Shown here piece by piece: positions 45,453 through 53,448 of a stretch of DNA of 64,000 nt. Position 1 is the first letter of the stretch. Every line of letters begins with the position of its first letter. The notes below the pieces were generated by a model that was not told the origin of the DNA, searched no databases, and worked only from the letters and a program-made list of their open reading frames with translations. Source of the DNA: JAVJSD01 sp040219575 (GTDB lineage: Bacteria; Planctomycetota; Planctomycetia; Pirellulales; Pirellulaceae). The position numbers and the translations under genes were made by a program. The stretch covers positions 28,828 to 92,827 of the forward strand of contig JAVJSD010000112.1 of the NCBI GenBank assembly GCA_040219575.1, given 5' to 3'.

Positions 45453-45507
45453 CGGAATTCGCCAGAATTCCGATGAACGTGAACTCTCGGAAGCCGGGCG
45501 ACTTCCG
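45453..45507. repeat. Two dispersed palindromes
   Basis: CGGAATTCGCCAGAATTCCG at 45453-45472 and CGGAAGCCGGGCGACTTCCG at 45488-45507, flanked by GTAGC and GCTAC. They have the same arm type as the GTGA-loop family but a GCCA or GGGC loop. Confidence 0.75.
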
Positions 45508-45607
45508 CTACCACGGCTTTCTGAAATACGTCCGAGAGTTCACGGCGTGGAGTGGCACGCAGTTTAACGCATCCTGATAGACACCTTCTGGTTTGAGGAG
45601 ACGACGC

Positions 45608-48600
45608 GTGAAGACACGCCTGGCGATTTTCGTACAAGTTTTGTTCGCGGTGATCCCGGCGACGACCGCCCTGGCCGCCACGCCGATTCAGTTGGCGCAG
45701 TCGCCGGCGTTGTCGCCCGATGGCTCGACGCTGGCCTTCGCCTACGACGGCGATGTGTGGACCGTTCCAATTGCGGGCGGCGCGGCGCGGCGGCTGACGT
45801 TCCACCCGGCCGATGACGGCCGGCCGCATTTCTCGCCCGACGGGAAGCAATTGGCGTTCGTCAGCGACCGCGAAGCGGGCAGCCAGGTGTTCGTGATGTC
45901 GAGCGAAGGCGGGGCGCCGCGCCAAGTGACGCATCACACCGAAGGCTACGACATCGAGGACTGGTATCCCGACGGAAAGACGCTGTTGCTGTCGGGCATG
46001 CGCGACGGCCACTGGCGGCACGCCCGCCGCTTCTTTCCCGTCGGCCTCGAGCAGCGCTCGGCCGAGCAGCCGCTGTTCGACGCCTACGGCAGCGACGCTT
46101 CGCTCTCGCCCGACGGCCGGCGGCTGCTGTTCGTCCGCGAAGGCGAACGCTGGTGGCGCAAAGGCTATCGCGGTTCGCGGGCCGGGCAGATCTGGATGTG
46201 CAGCCTGAAGTCGAACAATTTCACCGAGTTGCTCAAACTGCCGACCGATTGCTTCTGGCCCAAGTGGAAGGCGGACGGCCGCGGCTTCTATTACGTCGGC
46301 GCCGAAAGCGGTTCGTTCAACCTGTGGGAGTACGACCTGAAGTCGAAGAAGTCGACGCAGCTGACGCACTTCGAGGACGATTCGGTCGTCAACCCGACCG
46401 TCTCGCGCGACGGCTCGACGATCGTCTTCCGCCACCTGTTCGATCTCTACGTCTTGCGGCCCGGCGACGGACAGCCGCCGCGCAAGCTGGAACTGATCGA
46501 CGACAGCGACCAAAACCGCGAGGAGGTGCTGCGCCGCACGCTCACCAAGGCCTCGCAGATCACCTACACCGAAGATGCGTTGGAAATGGCCTTCATCGCC
46601 GGCGGCGACCTGTGGGTGATGGACACCGTGCTCAAGGAGCCGCGGCAGGTGACCGACACCGCCGACGAAGAGCAGGACCCGACGTTCACCGCCGACGGCA
46701 AGGCGATCCTGTTGGTCGGCAATCGCGAGGGTCAGGCCGATCTGTGGAAGGTCCAACGGGCCGACGACGAGCTTTATTGGTGGCAGAACGAGTCGTTCAC
46801 GCTCACGCAACTCACCGACGACGCCGAGGTCGAGTCGCGGCTCAAGCTCAGCCCCGACGGCAAGCAGATGGCCTACGTCCGCGGCAACGGCGACCTGTGG
46901 GTCGCCGATCTGGACGGCAAAAACGCCCGCCGCGTGATCGAGGGCTTCGATCCGCCGGACTACGACTTCTCGCCCGACGGCAAGTGGCTCGTCTACAGCC
47001 AGAGCAACGACAACTTCAACAGCGACATCTGGCTGGCGCCGCTCGACGGCTCGCGCGAGCCGTTCAACGTCTCGCGGCATCCCGACAACGAATCGGGACC
47101 GGTCTGGTCGCCCGACGGCCGGGCGATCGCTTTCGTGGGCCGGCGCATGGCCGAGGAAGTCGACATTTACTACGTCTGGCTGAAGGCCGAGGACGAAGAT
47201 CGCTCCAGCCGCGAGCGCCGCCTCGAACAGGCGCTGGAAAAAATTCAAAAGGCCCGCAAGACCGCCGCCTCCGGCAAGACGGATTCGAGCGGGGAAAAGA
47301 AGGACGAAAACAAAAAGGAGGAAGATAAGAAGGAGGAAGACGCCGACGCGATGCAGATCGATTTCGACCGCATGCACGAGCGGATCCATCGCATCTCGGT
47401 GCCCAATTCCAGCGAGAGCGATCTGTTCTGGTCGCCCGACAGCAAGAAGCTCGTCTGCACGGCGACGGTCGACGGCAAACGCGGCACCTACACGTTCGCC
47501 TTCCCGGACAGCCTGAAGCCGACGCTGCTTTCCACGACCGTGATGAACGGCGCCCGCTGGTTGAAGAAGACCAACACCATCGTGGGACTGGCCGACGGCG
47601 CGCCCTCGGTGCTGTCGGCGACCGGCGCCAAAACGTCGTACACGTTCCGCGCCGCCCAGGAGGTGGAGCAGGCGGCCCGTTATCGCGCGGCGTTCGATCT
47701 CTGCTGGCGCACGATGCGCGACTGGTGGTACGACCCGCGGCTGGGAAACCGAAACTGGGACGCCGTCCGCCGCAAGTATCGCGAGGCGGCCGGCTCGGCG
47801 GTCGACGCCCGGACCTTCAGCACCGTCGTGCATCTCATGCTGGGTGAATTGAACGGCTCGCACCTCGGCTTCTCGATGCGCACCGCTTCAACGTCGAGCG
47901 CCGAGTGGAGTGAAACCACGGCGCATCTGGGCGTGCGGTTCGATGCAAACTACAAGGGGCCCGGTCTGAAGGTCCGCGACGTGCTGCCCGGCGGTCCCGC
48001 CGAGAAAGTGCAAAGCCGCTTGGCGGCCGGCGACATCGTGCTCAGCATCGACGGCGTTCAAGTCGATCCCGACATGGACCTCACCGAAGTGCTCAACGGG
48101 CGGCTCGACCGCGACATCCATCTGCATGTGAAGGAAAGCATCAAGCAGGAAGGCGAGAAGGATAAAAGCGAGAAGCAGGAGGAAGGCGACGATACGGCCG
48201 GTGAGCGGGAGGTCGCGATTCGGCCAATCAGCTACGCCTCGGCGCGGGGACTGCTGTATCGCAAATGGATCGACGACAACCACCGGCACGTGGAGAAGGC
48301 GTCAGCCGGCAAGCTCGGCTATCTGCACATTCAGTCGATGAACGAGGCCAGCTTCCTGGAGTTCGAACGGGCCCTGTACACGGTGGGCTACGGCAAGGAC
48401 GGCCTGGTGATCGACGTGCGCGAAAACGGCGGCGGCTACACCACCGACCACCTGCTGACCGCCCTCACCCAACCGCGGCACGCCATCACCAAGCCGCGCG
48501 GCGGCGGACGCGGCTACCCGCAGGACCGCACGGTCTACGCCACCTGGCACAAGCCAATCGTCGTGCTCTGCAATCAGAACAGCTTCAGCAACGCCGAAAT

Positions 48601-48940
48601 CTTCAGCCACGCCGTCAAGACGCTTGAGCGCGGCAAGCTGGTGGGCGTGCCGACGGCGGGAGGCGTGATCAGCACCGGCGCGGCGTCGATCATGGACATC
48701 GGCCTGTTGCGGCGGCCGTTCCGCGGCTGGTTCGTATTGGGCGACGGACAGGACATGGAGCTCAACGGCGCCGTGCCGCACGTGGTCGTCTGGCCGCACC
48801 CCGGCGACCTTCCGGCCGGCAAAGATGTGCAGCTCGACAAGGCGCTACAGCTTCTCGAGAAAGACATCAAGTCGTGGCGAGCCCAGCCCCAGGTCGAGTT
48901 GAAGTACGCCAGCGAGCGCGAGACCGCCAAAACAGAGTAG
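45608..48940 (+). CDS. Tricorn-like secreted S41 protease
   Basis: 1110 aa. The GTG start is set by GAGGAG 7 nt upstream. A signal peptide ends near TTALAAT. Two beta-propeller regions have WD40/TolB-type blades (LSPDGSTLAFAYDGDVW, FSPDGKQLAFVSDR, FTADGKAILLVGN, LSPDGKQMAYVRG, FSPDGKWLVYSQS, WSPDGRAIAFVGR, WSPDSKKLVCTA). Then come a helical C1-like domain (RAAFDLCWRTMRDWWYDPRLG, LNGSHLGF), a PDZ domain (LGVRFDANYKGPGLKVRDVLPGGPAEKVQSRLAAGDIVLSIDG) and the S41 catalytic domain (LGYLHIQSMNEASFLEFERAL, LVIDVRENGGGYTTDHLL, VVLCNQNSFSNAEIFSHAVK with the likely nucleophile Ser, VGVPTAGGVISTG). Two Lys/Glu-rich inserts (GEKKDENKKEEDKKEE-like) are unusual. Tricorn degrades peptides; export suggests a periplasmic role here. 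Confidence 0.9.
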   Translation: MKTRLAIFVQVLFAVIPATTALAATPIQLAQSPALSPDGSTLAFAYDGDVWTVPIAGGAARRLTFHPADDGRPHFSPDGKQLAFVSDREAGSQVFVMSSEGGAPRQVTHHTEGYDIEDWYPDGKTLLLSGMRDGHWRHARRFFPVGLEQRSAEQPLFDAYGSDASLSPDGRRLLFVREGERWWRKGYRGSRAGQIWMCSLKSNNFTELLKLPTDCFWPKWKADGRGFYYVGAESGSFNLWEYDLKSKKSTQLTHFEDDSVVNPTVSRDGSTIVFRHLFDLYVLRPGDGQPPRKLELIDDSDQNREEVLRRTLTKASQITYTEDALEMAFIAGGDLWVMDTVLKEPRQVTDTADEEQDPTFTADGKAILLVGNREGQADLWKVQRADDELYWWQNESFTLTQLTDDAEVESRLKLSPDGKQMAYVRGNGDLWVADLDGKNARRVIEGFDPPDYDFSPDGKWLVYSQSNDNFNSDIWLAPLDGSREPFNVSRHPDNESGPVWSPDGRAIAFVGRRMAEEVDIYYVWLKAEDEDRSSRERRLEQALEKIQKARKTAASGKTDSSGEKKDENKKEEDKKEEDADAMQIDFDRMHERIHRISVPNSSESDLFWSPDSKKLVCTATVDGKRGTYTFAFPDSLKPTLLSTTVMNGARWLKKTNTIVGLADGAPSVLSATGAKTSYTFRAAQEVEQAARYRAAFDLCWRTMRDWWYDPRLGNRNWDAVRRKYREAAGSAVDARTFSTVVHLMLGELNGSHLGFSMRTASTSSAEWSETTAHLGVRFDANYKGPGLKVRDVLPGGPAEKVQSRLAAGDIVLSIDGVQVDPDMDLTEVLNGRLDRDIHLHVKESIKQEGEKDKSEKQEEGDDTAGEREVAIRPISYASARGLLYRKWIDDNHRHVEKASAGKLGYLHIQSMNEASFLEFERALYTVGYGKDGLVIDVRENGGGYTTDHLLTALTQPRHAITKPRGGGRGYPQDRTVYATWHKPIVVLCNQNSFSNAEIFSHAVKTLERGKLVGVPTAGGVISTGAASIMDIGLLRRPFRGWFVLGDGQDMELNGAVPHVVVWPHPGDLPAGKDVQLDKALQLLEKDIKSWRAQPQVELKYASERETAKTE

Positions 48941-48960
48941 ACCGCGGGCGGCGAAGAAAA

Positions 48961-49124
48961 GTAGCATGGCCGCCCCCGGCCGTGAATCGGCGTTCCATCG
49001 ATGGGAGCGCTTACGGCTCGGCCGGATCCACATGTCGGACACGTCGCTGTCGCTCACGCGGGCTTTTCGGAAAGCGTGGGCCGCGGCGGGAGCGCGTATT
49101 CACGGCCGAGGGCGGCCATGCTAC
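48961..49124. repeat. Inverted repeat with 27-nt arms
   Basis: Left arm 48961-48987 and right arm 49098-49124 match at 26 of 27 positions as inverted copies (GTAGCATGGCCGCCC...). The inner parts of both arms still share a GAGCGC/GCGCTCC-like stretch. The right arm is inside the 153-bp direct repeat. Confidence 0.75.
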
Positions 49125-49196
49125 CGAATTGCCGCCCGACAACCGTGGGCGAACCCCCAATGGCCAATGAACAGTCCGGTTAGAATGGGAGCATGC
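49044..49196. repeat. 153-bp direct repeat, copy 1
   Basis: Matches 50424-50576 over 153 bp at a constant offset of 1380, with only two differences (49046/50426 and 49174/50554). It ends GGGAGCATGC. Copy 1 runs up to the start of the small reading frame at 49193. The two copies bracket the toxin-antitoxin genes. Confidence 0.95.
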
Positions 49197-49339
49197 TGGA
49201 CATCGCCGGTCTGCTCAACGCCGGCCAGCAATTCTTCGGCACGGTCGACATCGACAGCCGCGCCGCCGCGACGACCGTTGCGTTCTACAACGTCGCCAGC
49301 GAGCGGCTCGACGAAGTGGAAGTCCCGGCCTGGACTTGA
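49193..49339 (+). CDS. Possible small protein or gene remnant, 48 aa
   Basis: A 48-residue reading frame from ATG 49193 to TGA 49339, beginning MLDIAGLLNAGQQFFG and ending LDEVEVPAWT. GGGAG precedes the ATG too closely for an ideal ribosome binding site. Composition is plausible for a real protein (mixed hydrophobic and acidic), with no Arg-rich bias as in shadow frames. It could be a stand-alone small protein or the 5' end of a truncated gene, since the ATG is the last part of the 153-bp repeat. I do not recognise a family. Confidence 0.35.
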   Translation: MLDIAGLLNAGQQFFGTVDIDSRAAATTVAFYNVASERLDEVEVPAWT

Positions 49340-49448
49340 TGCGTTGTCAAGGCGGAGCGGACGATGAGAGCGTCAAATCCGGCGATCAAATCCGGCGATT
49401 GACGCCGACGCCAAACGAGTGCTACCGTTAGCTTAGGAGGATTTCAAC

Positions 49449-49721
49449 GTGCAAATCACTATCCCGGGTGATGCGGAGGAGTTGGTCAAGCGGAAAGCCG
49501 CTCTCGCCGGATTCACGGACGTGGGTGAATATGTGCTTGACTTGGTCATTGCCGACGACAGGCAACGCGACGCCGCGCTGCCGGATCCCAACGACCCGCG
49601 GATCATCCAAACAATCGAAGACGGCTACGCCAGCGGCGACGCCGGTGAGATTTCGGCCGAATTCTGGGAAGAGCGCAGGCGAAAACTGGAGCAGCGGATT
49701 GCCGAGCGAGAGAAACGCTGA
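49449..49721 (+). CDS. ParD-type antitoxin of a type II toxin-antitoxin pair
   Basis: 90 aa. GTG start with a strong AGGAGG at 49436-49441. The N-terminus MQITIPGDAEELVKRKAALAGFTDVGEYVLDLVIAD looks like a ribbon-helix-helix DNA-binding domain (short strand, then two helices). The C-terminal half (SAEFWEERRRKLEQRIAERE) is a charged helix expected to wrap the toxin. It is 17 nt upstream of a ParE/RelE-type gene, the normal antitoxin-toxin order, and likely represses the pair. The family call is by pattern and position rather than by a signature residue. Confidence 0.8.
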   Translation: MQITIPGDAEELVKRKAALAGFTDVGEYVLDLVIADDRQRDAALPDPNDPRIIQTIEDGYASGDAGEISAEFWEERRRKLEQRIAEREKR

Positions 49722-49738
49722 GCGAAGGCACGGGGCTC

Positions 49739-50053
49739 ATGGCGAAGGCGACTAGATCTGCCCAGGCTCAAGACGATATCGACGACCTCGCCGATTACAT
49801 CGCCGAAGAAAATCCCACGGCCGCTCGTCAATTCCTCGACGCGGTTGAGCGAACGATTCAACTTCTTACCGCGACCCCCGAGTTGGGCGGCGTCTTTCCA
49901 CTTCCCGGCCGCCCGCAGCTCCGCGCCCATCGGATCTCGCCACGGTTTCGCAACTACATTGTCTTCTACGAATCGAACGATGATGGCGTGCTGATCGTCC
50001 GCGTGATTCACGGCCGCCGCGATCTTACGACGGCGTTCGAAAGTGATTGTTAG
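49739..50053 (+). CDS. ParE/RelE-type toxin
   Basis: 104 aa. Family features: SAQAQDDIDDLADYIAEENPTAARQFLDAVERTIQLLTATPELGG at residues 7-51, the basic strand LRAHRISPRFRNYIVFYESNDDGVLIVRVIHGRRDL and the final helix. The two Arg/His-rich motifs near RISPRF and HGRRD are typical of ParE. ParE toxins poison DNA gyrase, RelE toxins cleave mRNA on the ribosome; this one resembles ParE more. It forms an operon with the antitoxin. The last residues ESDC may be slightly extended relative to the family. Confidence 0.88.
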   Translation: MAKATRSAQAQDDIDDLADYIAEENPTAARQFLDAVERTIQLLTATPELGGVFPLPGRPQLRAHRISPRFRNYIVFYESNDDGVLIVRVIHGRRDLTTAFESDC

Positions 50054-50190
50054 CTGGGAATCTACCGGCGAGACGACGAGTGGCGGACAAGAGCGATCAA
50101 GTTCCGGGGGCGGCCGAGGTCGTCATCTCCGCGTCGACCTCCGCGCGCAGGCGATTCATGAGATGGTTGTTGGAGCGAACTTCCCGCAAG

Positions 50191-50427
50191 CGTTCCCCAC
50201 GGCTGACGCCCTGGGCTACTTTCCATCGCCGCTACCGCGGCTGACGAACTCGCCGCAACCCTCTGCTCTCTCTGCTGTCTCCTGTTCAACCTTCGGTCGC
50301 CGGCGCAAACGCGGCCATCGGCGGAATCGCTCGAAGACTCACGTCTTCGAATACCTCCGTTTCCTCCTGTTCAACCTCATACGAGCTATGCCGGAACCGC
50401 GCTCCGCTTGTTCCGGCCTACCATCAC
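50191..50427. repeat. Pyrimidine-rich dispersed repeat, copy A
   Basis: Starts CGTTCCCCACGG and ends GTTCCGGCCTACCATCAC. It contains AACCCTCTGCTCTCTCTG, TCCTGTTCAACC (twice), the palindrome CGAAGACTCACGTCTTCG and CCGGAACCGCGCTCCG. Copies B (51531) and C (51795) are closely similar. It abuts the second 153-bp repeat exactly at TCAC. Confidence 0.85.
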
Positions 50428-50576
50428 TGTCGCTCACGCGGGCTTTTCGGAAAGCGTGGGCCGCGGCGGGAGCGCGTATTCACGGCCGAGGGCGGCCATG
50501 CTACCGAATTGCCGCCCGACAACCGTGGGCGAACCCCCAATGGCCAATGAACAATCCGGTTAGAATGGGAGCATGC
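50424..50576. repeat. 153-bp direct repeat, copy 2
   Basis: Second copy, 151 of 153 positions identical to 49044-49196. After it the sequence differs (GCATGCCGGG against GCATGCTGGA). It ends 81 nt before the next gene start and may supply or disrupt its promoter. Confidence 0.95.
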
Positions 50577-50657
50577 CGGGCGGAGCGAAGCATCAGAACG
50601 AGAACGTAATCAACTAATCAAATCGGATAGCTCAGATTACTCCTGCAGGGCGATTCC

Positions 50658-51485
50658 ATGGATGCGAGACTCTATCTCCTCACCACGATCTATGAAGTTC
50701 TTCGCCCGCTAAACCTCTGGGACGAGTACGGCAAACCCGGGTGGAGCGATCGGCAGTTCATGCGTGATTGCGTGTTGCGTTTCAAGCGTGGGGAGCATGC
50801 CGCATGGAACGACTTTCTTGTGCAATTGGAGTCTGATCGTCCTTTGGCGATCGTGATTCTCTGCTTGCTGGCCGACCATCGCATCCTGCTTTCAATCGCC
50901 AAGGAGGAAGGTGTGGAAGCGGATCCAATCACGGCGATCGACGGGTTCATGGACCAGGCCAAGCGTGGTCCAGACATCTCCGAGATGGAGTTCAATCTGC
51001 CTGACGCGGTGGCGTCATTTACTCAAGAGGATGAGAGGCATTTGCGCGCCGCATTCGACACACGCGTCGCACCTCAAACGCCCACAAATTACAGCCCTCA
51101 GGATGCGAAACGATTTCTTCCGCCGGCAAGTAGATCAACCGGCGACATCATGTACATCGAGAAGAAGCCCGGACTGGCAGGCCCCGCCCGCATCGGCCGC
51201 GTTCGCTTCTCGAAAACGCGCAAGACGATTTACTACAACGGCAAGAAACTGCAATCACTCAAGGGGAGCGGCTACAAAGCAAACTACTACGACGTTGAAT
51301 CGGGCATGCACTACTGGATCTCCAAATGCCGCCAGGACGGCGCGGATACCCTGTATCCGGGCGAAGTCGAGATCGACGACAACGTGCGCGAAGAGTACTG
51401 GACAGAAATCCGGCAGCAACCCGAGCACAAGGATAAATCCAGCTTTCGCTCGCCGGGCAAATACTCGAAGCGCCGCCCCTGCTGA
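50658..51485 (+). CDS. Two-part protein of unknown function
   Basis: 275 aa, cytoplasmic (no signal or membrane helix). Residues 1-135 are a helical region (ARLYLLTTIYEVLRPLNLWDEYG, WNDFLVQLESDRPLAIVILCLL). Residues about 165-255 form a distinct small beta-rich domain (DIMYIEKKPGLAGPARIGRVRFSKTRKTIYYNGKKLQSLK, then GYKANYYDVESGMHYWISKCRQDGADTLYPGEVEIDDNVREEYW). Similar short stand-alone proteins exist in bacteria from my memory, unverified, so this looks like a fusion of that domain to another. The tail is basic. Base composition is slightly lower in GC than flanking genes, and it lies among repeats, so lateral acquisition is possible. Confidence 0.7.
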   Translation: MDARLYLLTTIYEVLRPLNLWDEYGKPGWSDRQFMRDCVLRFKRGEHAAWNDFLVQLESDRPLAIVILCLLADHRILLSIAKEEGVEADPITAIDGFMDQAKRGPDISEMEFNLPDAVASFTQEDERHLRAAFDTRVAPQTPTNYSPQDAKRFLPPASRSTGDIMYIEKKPGLAGPARIGRVRFSKTRKTIYYNGKKLQSLKGSGYKANYYDVESGMHYWISKCRQDGADTLYPGEVEIDDNVREEYWTEIRQQPEHKDKSSFRSPGKYSKRRPC

Positions 51486-51530
51486 GTCCTTTCCGTCACC
51501 CCTGCCGGGGTTCTGGTTCTCATCGCGAAC

Positions 51531-51770
51531 GCGTTCCCCACGGCGGACGCCGTGGGCTATTGTCCATCGCCGCTACCGCGGCTGACGACTTCGCCGCAAC
51601 CCTCTGCTCTCTCTGCTGCCTCCTGTTCAACCTTCGGTCGCCAGCTCAAACGCGGCCATCGACGGAATCACTCGAAGACTCACGTCTTCGCCTGCCTCCG
51701 TTCTCTCCGTTTCCTCCTGTTCAACCTCTTACGAAGCTATGCCGGAACCGCGCTCCGCTTGTTCCGGCCT
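51531..51770. repeat. Pyrimidine-rich dispersed repeat, copy B
   Basis: About 240 bp, closely matching copy A from CGTTCCCCACGG to GTTCCGGCCT. It includes the palindrome CGAAGACTCACGTCTTCG. Near the 3' end the CTCTACT-type pyrimidine tract (51,770-51,790) leads straight into copy C. Confidence 0.85.
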
Positions 51771-51794
51771 CACTCTACTCTCTACTCTCCGCTC

Positions 51795-51963
51795 TATCTG
51801 CTGCCTCCTGTTCAACCTTCAATCGCCGGCGCAAACGCGGCGATCAGCGGAATCGCTCGAAGACTCACGTCTTCGAATACCTCCGTTTCCTCCGTTTCCT
51901 CCTGTTCAACCTCTTACGACACTGTGCCGGAACCGCGCTCCGCTCGTTCCGGCCTACCATCAC
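51795..51963. repeat. Pyrimidine-rich dispersed repeat, copy C
   Basis: About 169 bp, a 5'-shortened copy (starts near CTATCTGCTGCCTCCTG) ending GTTCCGGCCTACCATCAC. Its last three bases overlap the stop codon of the xylose isomerase gene on the opposite strand. It repeats TTTCCTCCGTTTCCTCC. Confidence 0.85.
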
Positions 51964-53270
51964 AGATAGCGGTTGATCAGGTTCTCGAGCATCTCCTGGC
52001 GGCCGCTTTGATTCGGTGAGATCTCGCCCTTTTCGAGCATGTAGGCCTCGAGGCGTTTGAAGTCGGCCTGGCCGGACTCCACCTCGGCGCCGATGCCGCT
52101 GTCCCAGCTCGCATAACGCTGCCGGACGAATTCGTCGAGTTCGCCGTCGGCGCGGATGGCGGCGGCGATCTTCAGGCCGCGGGCGAACGCGTCCATGCCG
52201 CCGATGTGGGCGTAGAACAGATCGATCGGCTCGAAGCTTTCGCGGCGGACCTTTGCGTCGAAGTTCACGCCGCCCGAGCCGAGGCCGCCGTACTTCAGCA
52301 GCACCAGCCACACCTCGGCGGTGAGGTAGAAGTTGGTGGGGAACTGGTCGGTGTCCCAGCCCAACAGCAGGTCGCCGGTGTTGGCGTCGATCGAGCCGAG
52401 CGCGCCCTGCATGGCGGAGTACTCCAGCTCGTGCATCATCGTGTGGCCGGCCAGCGTGGCGTGGTTGGTCTCCACATTCAGCTTGAAGTGGTCCAGCAGA
52501 TCGTACGACCGCAGGAAGTTGAGGCAGGCGGCCGCGTCGCTGTCGTACTGGTGCTTGGTCGGCTCTTTCGGCTTGGGCTCGATCAGGAACTGCCCGGTGA
52601 AGCCGATCTGCTTGGCGTAATCGACCGCCAGGTGCATGAAGCGGCCGAGGTGGTCGAGCTCGCGCTTCATGTCGGTGTTGTACAGATTCTGGTAGCCCTC
52701 GCGACCGCCCCAGAACACGTAGTTCTCGCCCCCCAGTTCCTTGGTCACTTCCAGGCACTTCTTCACCTGCGAGGCGGCGAAGGCGTAGGCGTCGGCGTTG
52801 CAGGTAGTGGCGGCGCCGTGCATGTAGCGGGGATTGCTGAACATGTTGGCCGTGCCCCACAGCAGCTTGACGCCGGTCCGCTCCTGCTCCTCCTTGAGCG
52901 CCTTCGCGACGGCGTCGAAGTTCTTGTTCGACTCGGCCAGCGAAGCGCCCTCGGGGGCGACGTCGCGATCGTGGAAGGCGTAGTACGGCGCGCCGAGCTT
53001 CTCGATGAACTCGAACGCGGCGCGGACGCGGTTGACGGCGTTCTCGACCGACTCGCTGCCGTCGTCCCAGGGACGCACCATCGTCCCCGCGCCGAACGGA
53101 TCGCTGCCGGTGCCGCGGAAGGTATGCCAGTAGACGACGCTGAAGCGCAAGTGCTCCTTCATCGTCTTGCCTTCCACCACCTCGTCTTCGTTGTACCAGC
53201 GAAACGCCAGCGGGTTCTTCGAATCGGGGCCCTCGTAGCGGATCTTCTCGACGTCGGGAAAGGCGGCCAT
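51960..53270 (-). CDS. xylA: Xylose isomerase
   Basis: 436 aa, class II length. Interconverts D-xylose and D-xylulose (also glucose and fructose). Seen: VVYWHTFRGTGSDPFG, catalytic YAFHDRDVAPEG (His100, Asp103), WGTANMFSNPRYMHGAATTCNADAYA, FLIEPKPKEP (Glu231, Lys233), NVETNHATLAGHTMMHELE (Glu267, His270), GSIDANTGD (Asp295) and GWDTDQFP (Asp306, Asp308), so both metal sites are complete. The stop codon lies inside the end of repeat copy C. No xylulokinase or xylose transporter is nearby, so it stands alone. The start ATG gives the canonical N-terminus (PDVEKIRYEGPDSKNPLAFRWYN). Confidence 0.97.
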   Translation of the reverse strand: MAAFPDVEKIRYEGPDSKNPLAFRWYNEDEVVEGKTMKEHLRFSVVYWHTFRGTGSDPFGAGTMVRPWDDGSESVENAVNRVRAAFEFIEKLGAPYYAFHDRDVAPEGASLAESNKNFDAVAKALKEEQERTGVKLLWGTANMFSNPRYMHGAATTCNADAYAFAASQVKKCLEVTKELGGENYVFWGGREGYQNLYNTDMKRELDHLGRFMHLAVDYAKQIGFTGQFLIEPKPKEPTKHQYDSDAAACLNFLRSYDLLDHFKLNVETNHATLAGHTMMHELEYSAMQGALGSIDANTGDLLLGWDTDQFPTNFYLTAEVWLVLLKYGGLGSGGVNFDAKVRRESFEPIDLFYAHIGGMDAFARGLKIAAAIRADGELDEFVRQRYASWDSGIGAEVESGQADFKRLEAYMLEKGEISPNQSGRQEMLENLINRYL

Positions 53271-53448
53271 GGTGTCAACGCTTCTGAATGATTGGGACAG
53301 GGAGTGTTCAGGCTTTTGGAGTCCCGTATCGTGCCAAATTCCGCGCGTCGGGGCAACGGGCGGAACGGAACCCAGAAGGCAGGAAAACCGCTGATGAACG
53401 CTAACAGGACGCTAACGCGGAAGCAGGTTCGGCGGCACGTTCACGCCT

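Noticed and set aside
45553..45568. Sigma54-like promoter (TGGCACG) before the tricorn-like gene
   Set aside because: The -24 half matches, but the -12 half reads TTTAAC instead of TTGC at the right distance.
45404..47863. 819-codon minus-strand frame opposite the tricorn-like gene
   Set aside because: Shadow frame; the + frame has signal peptide, propellers, PDZ and S41 motifs.
48966..49367. 133-codon frame across the first 153-bp repeat, and a similar one at 50043-50609
   Set aside because: The similarity of the two peptides comes from the DNA repeat; both are Arg/Pro/Ala-rich without a start signal.
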